Below are positions 33,861-43,647 of a stretch of 64,000 nucleotides of DNA, in pieces; positions within the stretch are counted from its first letter, which is position 1, and each line of letters opens with the position of its first letter. The stretch covers positions 62,001-126,000 of the forward strand of contig CAKPCH010000002.1 in assembly GCA_934141535.1 (NCBI GenBank), in the 5' to 3' direction. A model generated the notes under the pieces. It was given only the letters and a program-made list of their open reading frames with translations. It did no database searches and had not been told where the DNA came from. A program made the position numbers and the translations under genes. Source of the DNA: an uncultured Bacilli bacterium (GTDB taxonomy: Bacteria > Bacillota_I > Bacilli_A > RF39 > UBA660).

Positions 33861-35948
33861 TTATTCATCGAAAAAGAAATCATCAAAAAATTGATCATCA
33901 GTAATTCCATTTTTATTCTTTTTTTGTTCTTCATAGATTTCTGATTCATCTATTATTTGATTATCTACTGATTGATCTACATAATCATTATCAGTATCTT
34001 CTTTAATAGAAGGCTGTTCTATGGATTGCTCTTTTAATTTTTCTTGTCTTTCTTCTTCTTCTAATTCTGCTATTTTAGCATCTATCCTCTTAACTAAATC
34101 ATCAACATTAATTCCACCATTTCCAGGTCTAGTTGGTTCTTGATTCATAAAAGGATTAAATGGCATAGCTCCACCAAATGGCATTTGTGTTCCACTAGAA
34201 GAACTACTGTCATTTAACATACTGTTTATTTTATCTTCACGTTTTTTGTTTACAAAGCTCTTTAAATCAAAAACTTTAAGTTCTTTCTTTTCTCTATTAG
34301 GATAACTTGCTTTAGGAAAACTATGTCCCCAATTCATTTTATAGTTTGGTGTTAATTTTGTTTTAAAAGGCATTGTTCTAAGTCTTATAATTATGGTTTC
34401 CCATTGACTTAATCTTTGTAAATCACTTACTGTAACAAGTGGTGTAGAGCTTGTTTTTTCTTTCTCTTTTGACTTAACTTCTCCACACATTTTACTAATT
34501 TCTTCTAATGCAGATAACTCTGTACTTATAAGATAAATTATATTACCACAGTTACCTTTTATTGTTTCACCATTTTCTTTACCATATACTTCATAAAGTT
34601 GTGCAAAGTTTTGTATGATAAATGTAAATCTAATATTCCTTGAACGGGCAGCAGTTACCATAGTTGTTACGTCTTTTAAAGGTGGCATATTAGCAAACTC
34701 ATCAAGTATAAAGTTTGTTCTATATTTTAATTTACCACCTGATTGTTGTGCTACAGAAATTAGTGTTTCATAGCACTGTTTTAAGAATATTGTAACAAGT
34801 GAATGATATGTTGTCTTTTCATCTTGAATAACTATAAACACAGCTGTCTTTTTATTACCTATATCACGCATATCAAAGTCATTATTTGATAGCATCTCAG
34901 ATAAATTAGCACGTGATGCGAATAATTGTATTCTTTGTTTAAATACAGATAATATACTTCCTTTTGTTTCACTTGGTGCCATTAATGTTGATGATGCTTT
35001 AGTATATGCTGTACTAGCAGGATCTTTATAACTAAAATAGTCTTTTATATAAGTTGTATTAGCTAATTTTTCTTCACCTACAGTAGTCATTAAATTTATA
35101 CTATTTAGGTTTATTTCATCTTCATTAGCATCCTCAAATAAAGCACATGCAAGACCTGCAAAATAATCAGCAGAAGTATTTTCCCAGAATGGGTCTTGAC
35201 CTTTAGCTGAAGGATCTTTTAGTATGTTAGCTGCTAAGTCTTCAAGTAACTCTATTGATTTATCTATATTTCCTGATTTATAAAGTGAATATGGTAAATA
35301 CATAGGATTCCAAGCATTTCCTTGTTGTGGATCACGAAAGTTTAATAAAACTACATTATATCCTAGACTTCTTAGATAATTTGAAGTCTGTTCATATATT
35401 TCACCCTTAGGGTCTGTTATAATCATAGATTCATCATGTTTTGCAAGTAAGTTAACCATTGGTAAAACTGTTGTTTGAGTTTTGCCAGCACCCGTAGAAC
35501 CTATAACTATATTATGGTATCCACCATTATCTACATATACCTTTTTAGGATTCATTATAAGAGGTATTCCTGCAGCATCCGTTTTAGCAGCTAAAGGATC
35601 TACAGCTTTTACATCTAATCCCTGTTCTATTTCTTTTTCTTTAGCCCATCTAGAATAATTTTTTTCTTTCTTTTCTGATACTGAAAAACCAATTCCTTTT
35701 TCATCTTCTCTTTCAAAGAAAATAGATTTAACTCCAGCAAATGCAGCTACTATACCTGCTATAAAAAGAATAAGTGTTATAGCTAAATTTCTTAATTCAA
35801 AGGCTATAAGAAAATTTATAGTAAATGATTCACCATTTAAAAATTGAGAAACATTTGCTACTGCAAAAGCAATTACTATTAACCAAACAAAAGCAAATAT
35901 ACAAAAAACTGTAACATCTTTAGCATCTGCCCTAAATTTTAATTTCAT
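33861..35948 (-). CDS. virD4: Type IV secretion coupling protein VirD4/TraG
   Basis: 695 residues. Two or three N-terminal membrane helices (13-33, 45-75), Walker A GSTGAGKT (150-157), Walker B FILDEF (413-418) and a TraG-type motor with VTAARSRNIRFTFIIQNFAQL. Coupling proteins are hexameric ATPases that feed substrates to the T4SS channel. The C-terminal 120 residues are unlike the family core: a Ser/Met/Pro stretch, a short coiled coil and an acidic tail ending DDFFFDE, which may recruit substrates (inference). Last gene of the island; no relaxase follows. Confidence 0.93.
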   Translation of the reverse strand: MKLKFRADAKDVTVFCIFAFVWLIVIAFAVANVSQFLNGESFTINFLIAFELRNLAITLILFIAGIVAAFAGVKSIFFEREDEKGIGFSVSEKKEKNYSRWAKEKEIEQGLDVKAVDPLAAKTDAAGIPLIMNPKKVYVDNGGYHNIVIGSTGAGKTQTTVLPMVNLLAKHDESMIITDPKGEIYEQTSNYLRSLGYNVVLLNFRDPQQGNAWNPMYLPYSLYKSGNIDKSIELLEDLAANILKDPSAKGQDPFWENTSADYFAGLACALFEDANEDEINLNSINLMTTVGEEKLANTTYIKDYFSYKDPASTAYTKASSTLMAPSETKGSILSVFKQRIQLFASRANLSEMLSNNDFDMRDIGNKKTAVFIVIQDEKTTYHSLVTIFLKQCYETLISVAQQSGGKLKYRTNFILDEFANMPPLKDVTTMVTAARSRNIRFTFIIQNFAQLYEVYGKENGETIKGNCGNIIYLISTELSALEEISKMCGEVKSKEKEKTSSTPLVTVSDLQRLSQWETIIIRLRTMPFKTKLTPNYKMNWGHSFPKASYPNREKKELKVFDLKSFVNKKREDKINSMLNDSSSSSGTQMPFGGAMPFNPFMNQEPTRPGNGGINVDDLVKRIDAKIAELEEEERQEKLKEQSIEQPSIKEDTDNDYVDQSVDNQIIDESEIYEEQKKNKNGITDDQFFDDFFFDE

Positions 35949-35965
35949 TATATCACCTTTCCTCT

Positions 35966-36454
35966 TTATTTTTTAGCAGTTATTTCAACTGTATCAACAT
36001 CTAAATATATTTTATAATTCATAATACCATTAGTAACAAAAACAAATTCATTACCATTTTTATCTATTATATAATACTCTTCTCCAGATACATAGTATTT
36101 ATCTATAGATGAAATAGTAGGATAAATACTATTTATATACGTTCTAAAACTATCTATAGTTGGGAATTTAGTACTCCTATAATTGACATCTAATGCATTA
36201 TATGCAGCATTTATATCTGTTGTAATTAAAGATAAATAATCATTAAAGTATATCGTACATAACTGATTATCAGTTATTAGTAATGATGAATATTCATTTA
36301 CTCCATATTTTTTAGGAGTTGTTGGAATATCATCTGCACTATTAATACCACTTGGTTTTTGTTGTCTATTTATAAAATATAAAATTATACAAACAACTAA
36401 TACCACAGCAACTAAAATAATAACAGCAATTAAATTTTTTCTTTTATCTTCCAT
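35966..36454 (-). CDS. Bitopic membrane protein, candidate VirB8-like (second copy)
   Basis: 162 residues: short charged N-terminus, membrane helix (about 9-28), then an exported domain. The first half of that domain is a helix pair (CTIYFNDYLSLITTDINAAY region) and the second half is strands, an NTF2-like order seen in VirB8/TcpC proteins. Sequence identity to named families is not evident to me. It lies between virD4 and a similar small protein. Confidence 0.5.
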   Translation of the reverse strand: MEDKRKNLIAVIILVAVVLVVCIILYFINRQQKPSGINSADDIPTTPKKYGVNEYSSLLITDNQLCTIYFNDYLSLITTDINAAYNALDVNYRSTKFPTIDSFRTYINSIYPTISSIDKYYVSGEEYYIIDKNGNEFVFVTNGIMNYKIYLDVDTVEITAKK

Positions 36455-36458
36455 ACAA

Positions 36459-36959
36459 TTACCCCTTAAATATTTCTCCAGAGTAAGGTTCTATTGAAAA
36501 AGTCATATCATTAGTATATAAATATACTATCAAATATAAATTTTGTTTAGGACCTACTCCTGTCATTAATTCGTCTCTATAATAGCCATATACATAATAT
36601 TTATACACATCACTACTTAATTGCTGTTGATACATATGACGTGCTGAAAATATTTGATAATCATTAAAATCAGGTAAATATGTTAATACATTACTTTCAG
36701 TAATACTGTTATCTTTTATATATTTTTCATTAAACATTTTTAATACACTAGCACTATCATCTATTTTAGTATATTCTATTAATTTATCTATGCAAGAAGC
36801 AACTATAAAAAATTTATTTTTATCTGTTACAACTACTATACTATTATCTATACTTTCTTTAGATTTAAATCTATCTACTATTTTGCTTACTCCAACTATT
36901 AATACACCAAGAATTAGCACCAATAGTATTATTTTATCCCTTTTAGTAATCTTTTCCAT
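36459..36959 (-). CDS. Bitopic membrane protein, candidate VirB8-like (first copy)
   Basis: 166 residues from the ATG at 36959 (GAGGAG site). Membrane helix at about 9-27, then an exported helix-plus-strand domain starting with FFIVASCIDKLIEYT, again resembling an NTF2-like VirB8 layout. The upstream M23 gene ends two bases inside the longer in-frame start. Function inferred only from topology and from position in the T4SS operon. Confidence 0.5.
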   Translation of the reverse strand: MEKITKRDKIILLVLILGVLIVGVSKIVDRFKSKESIDNSIVVVTDKNKFFIVASCIDKLIEYTKIDDSASVLKMFNEKYIKDNSITESNVLTYLPDFNDYQIFSARHMYQQQLSSDVYKYYVYGYYRDELMTGVGPKQNLYLIVYLYTNDMTFSIEPYSGEIFKG

Positions 36960-36970
36960 ATTTCTCCTCA

Positions 36971-38401
36971 TTATAATCCAAATATTTTTTGCCTTAAATT
37001 ATTTTTACCTTGCATTTGAAATATTGTATATCTTGATTGTTCCCAAGCAGTAACTGGTTGTCCTAAAGCATGTTCTCCACCTGCATTATAACACTTTGTT
37101 AAGAATTCAGTATGTGTTTTATAGATAGTTGTTACACCTGCTCTATCAGGATCCATATAATAATATCCTCCAGCACCACTACTTCCATATTCATGTTTAC
37201 CTAAATATGAATAAATCATTTGCATACCAACATAAGTACCTGGAAGTCCTATTCCATTTGGATCCGCGCCTGTTTTTAAACGACTATTATAAGTATTAGT
37301 TATAAAGTTTGCTCTAGATCCTCCTTCTTGATATGAAGCAATAACATTTGCATATCCTGCTATACCCTCTGATATACTAGAATAATGTGGACCTGCTGAA
37401 CAACCTTTTCCATTAGATATACCTATTCCCCAGTAATTATTTGTAGTACCACAGCTTTTAAATCCTTGTTCTGTTCCTGCTGTTACTACTACAAGTTCAG
37501 GATTAACATTATTTTTTAAAGATGCATCATATATTTCTTCTGCTTTTGAAGCAAAATTATTACAAAATGCACTATTCTTAGTTCTTGTACAATAATCTTT
37601 CATTTTTGATGTAAATTCTTCTTTAGTTAATGTTGTTGTTGTTAATGAAAAGCCATCAGTACTAGCTACAAGAGGTCTAGGTTCTTTAGGATTTACATAG
37701 TTTAGTGGATTTACTTCTGTTCCAACACTACGACTTGTCCTCATTTCAAAGTGTAAATGTGGACCTGTAGAATTACCAGAATGTCCTAATTTAGCTATAA
37801 CTTGTCCTCTTTCAACAGTATCTCCTGCTGTTACTGTTATACTATCATAAGCTAAATGTCCATAATAAGTATAATTTCCATCAGAATGTTGAATAACAAC
37901 ATAATTTCCAAAACCTCCGCCATCTGTATTTCCTAAATATCCATTATCTTGAAACATAGTCTGTTCCTTTTTTACTGGATAAACAACAACACCAGAATTT
38001 GCAGCTATTACATTATCATAACCTACAGTACCTTTACTGCTCGCTATATCAAGTCCTTTATGTGGTGAACTTCTAAATTCTTCATCACTTGCAAAACTTG
38101 AAGTAATAGTTATACTAGTGGGATCTCCTTTGGCAAACGTTTTACCATTTATTTCTTCAACACTTTCACTACCTATTGGCCACCAATATAAATTATTTGA
38201 AGAATTATAAAGGACATCATCCGTTGATGTATAAACACCTGCCAAATCCTCGTATTGTTCTTTAGCATCATATATTTCATCAATCATATCATTAACTCTT
38301 TTTTTGTTATTTTCATTAGAAAAATCATAAGCTAACACACAATCAAAATTTAGGCTCAATAGCATAACAATAACAAAAATATTTAAAATTTTCTTATACA
38401 C
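36971..38401 (-). CDS. T4SS cell-wall hydrolase: M23 peptidase plus muramidase-like domain
   Basis: 476 residues. Signal peptide (1-24), then an M23/LytM domain with His114 and Asp118 in HKGLD and His215/His217 in GPHLHFEM, the zinc ligands. The C-terminal half (about 265-400) is a lysozyme/glucosaminidase-like domain with Glu in VTAGTEQGF and NNYWGIGI. Such two-domain hydrolases open peptidoglycan for Gram-positive T4SS assembly (VirB1 role). Many Cys in the second domain suggest disulfides. Confidence 0.85.
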   Translation of the reverse strand: MYKKILNIFVIVMLLSLNFDCVLAYDFSNENNKKRVNDMIDEIYDAKEQYEDLAGVYTSTDDVLYNSSNNLYWWPIGSESVEEINGKTFAKGDPTSITITSSFASDEEFRSSPHKGLDIASSKGTVGYDNVIAANSGVVVYPVKKEQTMFQDNGYLGNTDGGGFGNYVVIQHSDGNYTYYGHLAYDSITVTAGDTVERGQVIAKLGHSGNSTGPHLHFEMRTSRSVGTEVNPLNYVNPKEPRPLVASTDGFSLTTTTLTKEEFTSKMKDYCTRTKNSAFCNNFASKAEEIYDASLKNNVNPELVVVTAGTEQGFKSCGTTNNYWGIGISNGKGCSAGPHYSSISEGIAGYANVIASYQEGGSRANFITNTYNSRLKTGADPNGIGLPGTYVGMQMIYSYLGKHEYGSSGAGGYYYMDPDRAGVTTIYKTHTEFLTKCYNAGGEHALGQPVTAWEQSRYTIFQMQGKNNLRQKIFGL

Positions 38402-38416
38402 TATCTCACCTCTTAA

Positions 38417-39073
38417 CTAAATCTCATTATTTTTTTCCTGTCTTTTTAAAATTATAAACATAGACAAAGAAATTATAAATATGCTTCCTAAAATAATTGC
38501 AGAATATGTAATTACTTTTTTTAATGGAAAACCTTTTTTTACTTCGAATTCTATATCTACCTTATCTACATTTTGATTATTTATAACCCATGTATAAGTA
38601 TTTCCATCTACGCTATTAGAATTTGTTCTAACAACTTCGTTATCTGTATGTATTTTTATTATTATATCTTCATCATAATAGCAATAAAATTTACCATAAG
38701 CATGTATATAATAATTATCTTCTTTTTCAAATATAAATTTTTCAAAACAATTATTTAATAAATTAGAATTGCCAAAATTATTCTCATTATATTCATAATC
38801 TAATATTATATTTGAATATTCACCATTATTTATAATATTTTTTTTATAAAAACTATTTTTGTTTATAAGAGCAGAATAATTATTTTCAAATAAAGGAGTT
38901 ATTTGATCATCACTTTCTATATCCTCTATTTGTTCTTGAGTACTTGGATTAAGTGTATTAATATTAATATTTTCTTTAAAGCTATCATTGCTAATACTTA
39001 AGTTGTAATTAGCACTACAACCACAGCATATAAATATTAAAGATATTGTAAAAAATTTCCATACTCTTTTCAT
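38417..39073 (-). CDS. Lipoprotein-like envelope protein with C-terminal membrane helix
   Basis: 218 residues from the ATG at 39073 (AGGAGGATAT site). The signal region IFICCGCSAN has Cys that could be a lipobox variant. An exported domain of strands follows and a C-terminal membrane helix (about 183-208) is flanked by Lys. Similar in plan to LppM-type proteins. Position among T4SS genes suggests an envelope component; no family assigned. Confidence 0.55.
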   Translation of the reverse strand: MKRVWKFFTISLIFICCGCSANYNLSISNDSFKENININTLNPSTQEQIEDIESDDQITPLFENNYSALINKNSFYKKNIINNGEYSNIILDYEYNENNFGNSNLLNNCFEKFIFEKEDNYYIHAYGKFYCYYDEDIIIKIHTDNEVVRTNSNSVDGNTYTWVINNQNVDKVDIEFEVKKGFPLKKVITYSAIILGSIFIISLSMFIILKRQEKNNEI

Positions 39074-39081
39074 ATATCCTC

Positions 39082-40989
39082 CTAATACCAAGAACCAAAC
39101 CCTATTACTCTACAATCACTTAATTTATATTTCTTTTTCTTAACTAAACTTGTTTTATTAGATCTTCCAAGATTGCCTTCTATTGTATATATATAACCAT
39201 TTTCATACTTTTCTACTATTCCTGTATGATCTTGTGTATTTGATGATATATCATAGTATTTAGCATCCCAATCAAAAAATACAAAGTCTCCTGCTTTTGG
39301 TGTATAGGTTGACCCACTACCATTCTTACCTTTTAAATTTCTACAGTTATCATTATAATAAAAGTTAATATTATCATCTTTACTACTATTAAAATATCTA
39401 ATATAAGAACCTGTACCAGCAGTCTTATATTTAATAATATCTGGATATAAATGTTTACCATTATATTGTGTATTGGATGCTACATACCAAACAAAAATTG
39501 CACACCAAGGAGTTCCAAATTTAAATCCACCATACGAAGTAATGTATTTTTGTCCACCTCTATTTGATGAAGCAGATGCATATTCAATATTTGCTATTTT
39601 TATCATTTCATCTGCCATTGGATTATCTGAAGATGTTGTTGAATCTATAATATCTTTAGTATCATCGCCATCAATAGGACCATCACCATTTATATAATAC
39701 TTTTTTTCTAAAAATTCTTTTAAATATTCTTTATATTTAGCCTCATCAATAGAATATCCTAAATCTTGGGTTTTATATTGACTTCCACTAGGACAGGTTA
39801 AAGTTTGTGTTCCTATCTGTGAATCTTTCAATATATTTGATGATACTTCTTTTGACGAAGAATCTACACAAGATTCTTTAACTTGATGAGAAACCATATG
39901 TTGCGCTAAAACCTCTATATCGTAAGTACTAGAAGTTGGTGTTGACTTATAATTTGACCAGTCTTTGTCATACTTAAAATTAGAATTACCTTCTTTGCTT
40001 GTTATATCATAATTCTTTATATTAGATTTAAATACTACATTCATATCATCTGATTGAATACGTAAAGTAGACATTATTAAAGGTAGGTCAAGATATACAT
40101 CATATGTATTTCTATAATATCTTTGAATATATAATAGTTTTGAAAAGAATGTCTTTACAACTTGTGTATTATAATTTTTATTATTATCAGCATATTGTTT
40201 ATAAAAATCGCCAAGCTCATTTAAATCTGCTTCTTGGTATTTTCTTCTTAAGAAGCATTTAATACCTTTACATTCAATATTACTTACTTTTACTAAGTTA
40301 CTAGACATTAATTTATGATCTCTTAGACTTAAAGATCTACCACTTATAGAACTATCATATCCTACATTTGTATCTTCTACTTCTTTATCAACATCTTCAT
40401 CTTTTATTTTTTCTATTTTTCTTTCTGCATCCTCTTCACTTACACTATCGGCATTTCCAAGATTAACAGCATTTAAATATATTTGAGATGAACTCATAAA
40501 TAAGCAACAAAAAATTAAAACTATAAACACTGGTACGGATGCTATTAAAGCTATTTTTATAAATTTTAGTGAAGTTACAAAACTAAATGTACCTTTATCT
40601 GATGCGCCTTCTTCAAAATATTTTTTAACTGAAAACATATCAAATAAATTAGATGAAGAGGCACTAGTTTTGCTAGCACCTTCACCACCTAATGGAGTTT
40701 TACTTTCTGTTGTAGTATCAGTTTTACTTGATGTACTACCACTTAAACTTCTTTGAGCTAGGCCAAGAGCAGGATTAACTTTACCTGCTCTATTTAAAGC
40801 TTTACCTAATCTTTCTGAAGTTTTACCTCCATTTAATTTATCAGCAACTTTTACTGCATGACCTGCAGCTTTAGCATATGGATTAGCACTTTTTGAAGCC
40901 ATATTTGCCAAAGCTTGAGCTTGCGCAGTATTAGCATTATTTTTTTTATTTGCTTCCTGTATTCTTTGTTGAGTATTACTCTCATCCAT
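39082..40989 (-). CDS. T4SS CHAP-domain amidase with membrane anchor
   Basis: 635 residues. Cytoplasmic Ala/Lys/Asn-rich N-terminus (1-140), one membrane helix (144-166), a large exported region, and a C-terminal CHAP domain with Cys496 in PWCAIFV, a His in DHTGIVEK and EGNLG completing the catalytic set. Cys- and helix-rich middle region (about 235-410) is probably the T4SS scaffold part. Comparable to the Gram-positive VirB1-like NlpC/P60 or CHAP proteins adjacent to VirB4. Confidence 0.85.
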   Translation of the reverse strand: MDESNTQQRIQEANKKNNANTAQAQALANMASKSANPYAKAAGHAVKVADKLNGGKTSERLGKALNRAGKVNPALGLAQRSLSGSTSSKTDTTTESKTPLGGEGASKTSASSSNLFDMFSVKKYFEEGASDKGTFSFVTSLKFIKIALIASVPVFIVLIFCCLFMSSSQIYLNAVNLGNADSVSEEDAERKIEKIKDEDVDKEVEDTNVGYDSSISGRSLSLRDHKLMSSNLVKVSNIECKGIKCFLRRKYQEADLNELGDFYKQYADNNKNYNTQVVKTFFSKLLYIQRYYRNTYDVYLDLPLIMSTLRIQSDDMNVVFKSNIKNYDITSKEGNSNFKYDKDWSNYKSTPTSSTYDIEVLAQHMVSHQVKESCVDSSSKEVSSNILKDSQIGTQTLTCPSGSQYKTQDLGYSIDEAKYKEYLKEFLEKKYYINGDGPIDGDDTKDIIDSTTSSDNPMADEMIKIANIEYASASSNRGGQKYITSYGGFKFGTPWCAIFVWYVASNTQYNGKHLYPDIIKYKTAGTGSYIRYFNSSKDDNINFYYNDNCRNLKGKNGSGSTYTPKAGDFVFFDWDAKYYDISSNTQDHTGIVEKYENGYIYTIEGNLGRSNKTSLVKKKKYKLSDCRVIGFGSWY

Positions 40990-41005
40990 ATGCTACACCT
41001 CTTTT

Positions 41006-42790
41006 CTATAATCCCCCACCACTACCAAATGAATCTAATTCTTCATCTGATACAATTACATTAATTCTCATACGTCTACTACCACATACAAACAAAGCTT
41101 CTCCTTGTCCATATTGTTTAATAGACTCTTTTTCATTATCATTTAAATCAATTAATTTAGCTAAATCATCTACTGCTTGTTTCTTTAATCCCATTACTAA
41201 ATAGTAAGAAGCATTATCGAAAATAGCTTTACCTTGAGTTATTACACTAGGATCACTAAAATCAGTAGGTTGTTGAGTAATTATAATAGTACCTGTATTA
41301 TATTTTCTAGCACGTCTTTGTATTTGAGCTAAGAAATCAGCTCCAAGTGTATTACCACCACTAAGAAGTACATGAGCTTCATCTACCATAAGTACTGTAT
41401 TAATTGAACTATCAAGGGTTAATCCCCATGCATATTTAAGAATATTGAAGAATAAAGCATTTCTGATATTTTTATCAGCATTCATAATTTCTTTTATATT
41501 AAATACTATAAAATTACTTTGTGGTTTAATTGTAGTATGACCATCAAAATAATATCTTAACTCTTTAACTATTGGTCTTATTTTAATCTCTAATTTTTCT
41601 AATACGTCTTTTTCTTGAGTTTTTTCTGGCATAGATAAAATTCTACCTTTTATAGTTGCATATACATCTTTAAAAGTAGGATAATCTTCAGGTTTATACT
41701 TAGAAAAATCTGTATTAAAATCAAATCCAAATCTCTTATAAGTTTCTTGTACTACTTCACTAAACATATTAACAGTATCTTCTTCAATACTTGGATCATA
41801 ATACTTTAAAAATGCTTTAATAGTTTGAAGTGTACGAGTAAAAACTGTATAACCTAATCCCTGTCTTATCTCATCTTCATCTGCATCTACTACAACCTCA
41901 AGTGGATTTATCATACCAAAAGATCCACCCTTACCTAAGCTTATAAAATCTCCGTCAAAAGACTTAGTCATTTCCTCTAATTCTCCTTCTGGATCTATTA
42001 CAACTATTTGATTATTATTTCGTATATTACTTCTTAATAGTAGTTTAGCAGCAGTAGATTTACCACTTCCTGAAGTACCTAAAATAATCATATTAGCATT
42101 ATTTCTATTGTGTTCTTTTTTTATTTGATATAAGAATTGATTAAATAAAATAACTCCTCCAGAAAAATCTATTCCAAGTAAAGTAGAAAGTCCTGGGTCT
42201 TTAATACTATCAAATATAAAAGGATACATAGCAGCTATTGTTGGAGATGGAATTGGTGTTCCAATTCTATCTTCAATATCCTGTTTTTCATATATAGGAA
42301 GAATAGATTTTAAAACCTTATCTTGTTCAAAACGAAGTGGGATAGCTCTCATTTCCATAGCTTCGAGATAATTTTTAACTTGAATCTTCTTTAAATCCAA
42401 TTCTTCTTGAGTATTTGCAGTAATCATAACGTGCATTTGAAAATCATATATTTTTGATTGACTAGATGCAAGTTCACTAATAAACATTTCTAATGATTCA
42501 TAATCTTGACGAATACGTTCTTGAATTGTTTTATCTTTTTCCTCATTATATCTTTGTCTTAAATCTGCAAGTTCTTTATTTAACATTTTACTCATACTAC
42601 TAAAAGGAAGAGGTATATGTTTAATTACTACTTTAATTCCTGACATACTAGTTAAACTACTTAAATATCCTGGATATATAAATTTAGGATATGAAATAAT
42701 TGTTAAAATACAAGCATACTTATCACTAATAATAAATTCATTGGGTTTAAATTCTAGCCCCTTAGGAGCAATTTGACTTCTAACATCCAT
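41006..42790 (-). CDS. virB4: Type IV secretion ATPase VirB4, C-terminal motor protein
   Basis: 594 residues. Middle domain (1-210), then the motor with Walker A GTSGSGKST (238-246), DPEGELEEM, Walker B LMVDEAHVLL at about 465 and TIIITQQPTDF. VirB4 powers T4SS assembly and substrate transfer. It lacks the usual N-terminal domain, which is encoded by the preceding gene; the ATG overlaps that gene's stop as TAATG. Together the two have about the length of a normal VirB4. Confidence 0.92.
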   Translation of the reverse strand: MDVRSQIAPKGLEFKPNEFIISDKYACILTIISYPKFIYPGYLSSLTSMSGIKVVIKHIPLPFSSMSKMLNKELADLRQRYNEEKDKTIQERIRQDYESLEMFISELASSQSKIYDFQMHVMITANTQEELDLKKIQVKNYLEAMEMRAIPLRFEQDKVLKSILPIYEKQDIEDRIGTPIPSPTIAAMYPFIFDSIKDPGLSTLLGIDFSGGVILFNQFLYQIKKEHNRNNANMIILGTSGSGKSTAAKLLLRSNIRNNNQIVVIDPEGELEEMTKSFDGDFISLGKGGSFGMINPLEVVVDADEDEIRQGLGYTVFTRTLQTIKAFLKYYDPSIEEDTVNMFSEVVQETYKRFGFDFNTDFSKYKPEDYPTFKDVYATIKGRILSMPEKTQEKDVLEKLEIKIRPIVKELRYYFDGHTTIKPQSNFIVFNIKEIMNADKNIRNALFFNILKYAWGLTLDSSINTVLMVDEAHVLLSGGNTLGADFLAQIQRRARKYNTGTIIITQQPTDFSDPSVITQGKAIFDNASYYLVMGLKKQAVDDLAKLIDLNDNEKESIKQYGQGEALFVCGSRRMRINVIVSDEELDSFGSGGGL

Positions 42791-43329
42791 TATGATAACA
42801 CCGTCCCAAAATTAGTAGTTTGTCCACCATTTAAGAAATTATCAAGAATCATTCTTAAATCATCATTATTAGTTTGAAAAGCAGTTAATCCTGCACTAGC
42901 AAAATTATTAATGAGTGCTCGTATCTTCTTTTGTATTATATCATTATCTTTTTCTTTAAATAATAAGAAATACTCTGTATCAACAACATTATTAGTAGTA
43001 AACATATTAGCCTTATTTATATCTTCCATTATTAGTTTTCTTTTTTTAGTATCAGAAATTTGATTATACAATAATTGTAATTGTGATAAATATACATTAA
43101 TATCTACCGGTCTATCTGCAACAACAATCCAAAATTCATAGTCGATTGCATTATAAACATTTTTTAAATTAGCAATTATTGCATCTTGCATACTTTGATC
43201 AAGTATAAAAATATTTCTTGGCATTATTTTAACACCACTAACTTTCATATTGTTATCTAAAACAATAACACCGTTAGTAATATTTTTTACCGGAATATCA
43301 GTATACTTACTTTTTATTTGTTTCGCCAT
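42790..43329 (-). CDS. VirB4 N-terminal domain as a separate protein
   Basis: 179 residues from the ATG at 43329; it overlaps the end of the PrgI-like gene by 23 bases. FILDQSMQDAIIANLKNVYN, then WIVVADRPVDINVYLSQL and the EYFLLFKEK segment are typical of the VirB4/TraC N-terminal domain, which contacts the inner-membrane complex. It ends just where the next gene begins the middle domain, in a different frame. Either a true split or a frameshift. Confidence 0.8.
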   Translation of the reverse strand: MAKQIKSKYTDIPVKNITNGVIVLDNNMKVSGVKIMPRNIFILDQSMQDAIIANLKNVYNAIDYEFWIVVADRPVDINVYLSQLQLLYNQISDTKKRKLIMEDINKANMFTTNNVVDTEYFLLFKEKDNDIIQKKIRALINNFASAGLTAFQTNNDDLRMILDNFLNGGQTTNFGTVLS

Positions 43330-43627
43330 GTTCAAAACACCAACCCTTCCATACATATCTTTGTCTAGTTGTATAAAAATTCCAAGCATTTTTAATAACC
43401 GTTCTTACATTGTGATAATTTGGTATTGGGAATACTAGAAATGCACTTATAACTCCAGGAGCAAGAGCAATTATAGCAACCCAAAATTGACTTACAGGAA
43501 GGAACATCATTAACAAGAATGATATCCCTATTCCTATAATAAATATTACTAAGTCAACTGTATTAAACAGTCCAAACATTAACATACTTTTTTTTGAATT
43601 TGCTGGTATTAAATATGAATAATCCAT
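43307..43627 (-). CDS. PrgI/VirB3-like membrane protein
   Basis: 106 residues with two membrane helices (about 22-43, 47-68) and a basic C-terminal tail ending in WKGWCFEHGETNKK. The PrgI family precedes VirB4 in Gram-positive conjugation systems and corresponds to VirB3. Here it directly precedes the two VirB4 genes and overlaps the first. Confidence 0.82.
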   Translation of the reverse strand: MDYSYLIPANSKKSMLMFGLFNTVDLVIFIIGIGISFLLMMFLPVSQFWVAIIALAPGVISAFLVFPIPNYHNVRTVIKNAWNFYTTRQRYVWKGWCFEHGETNKK

Positions 43628-43647
43628 TTAGTATCACACCCTTTTTA

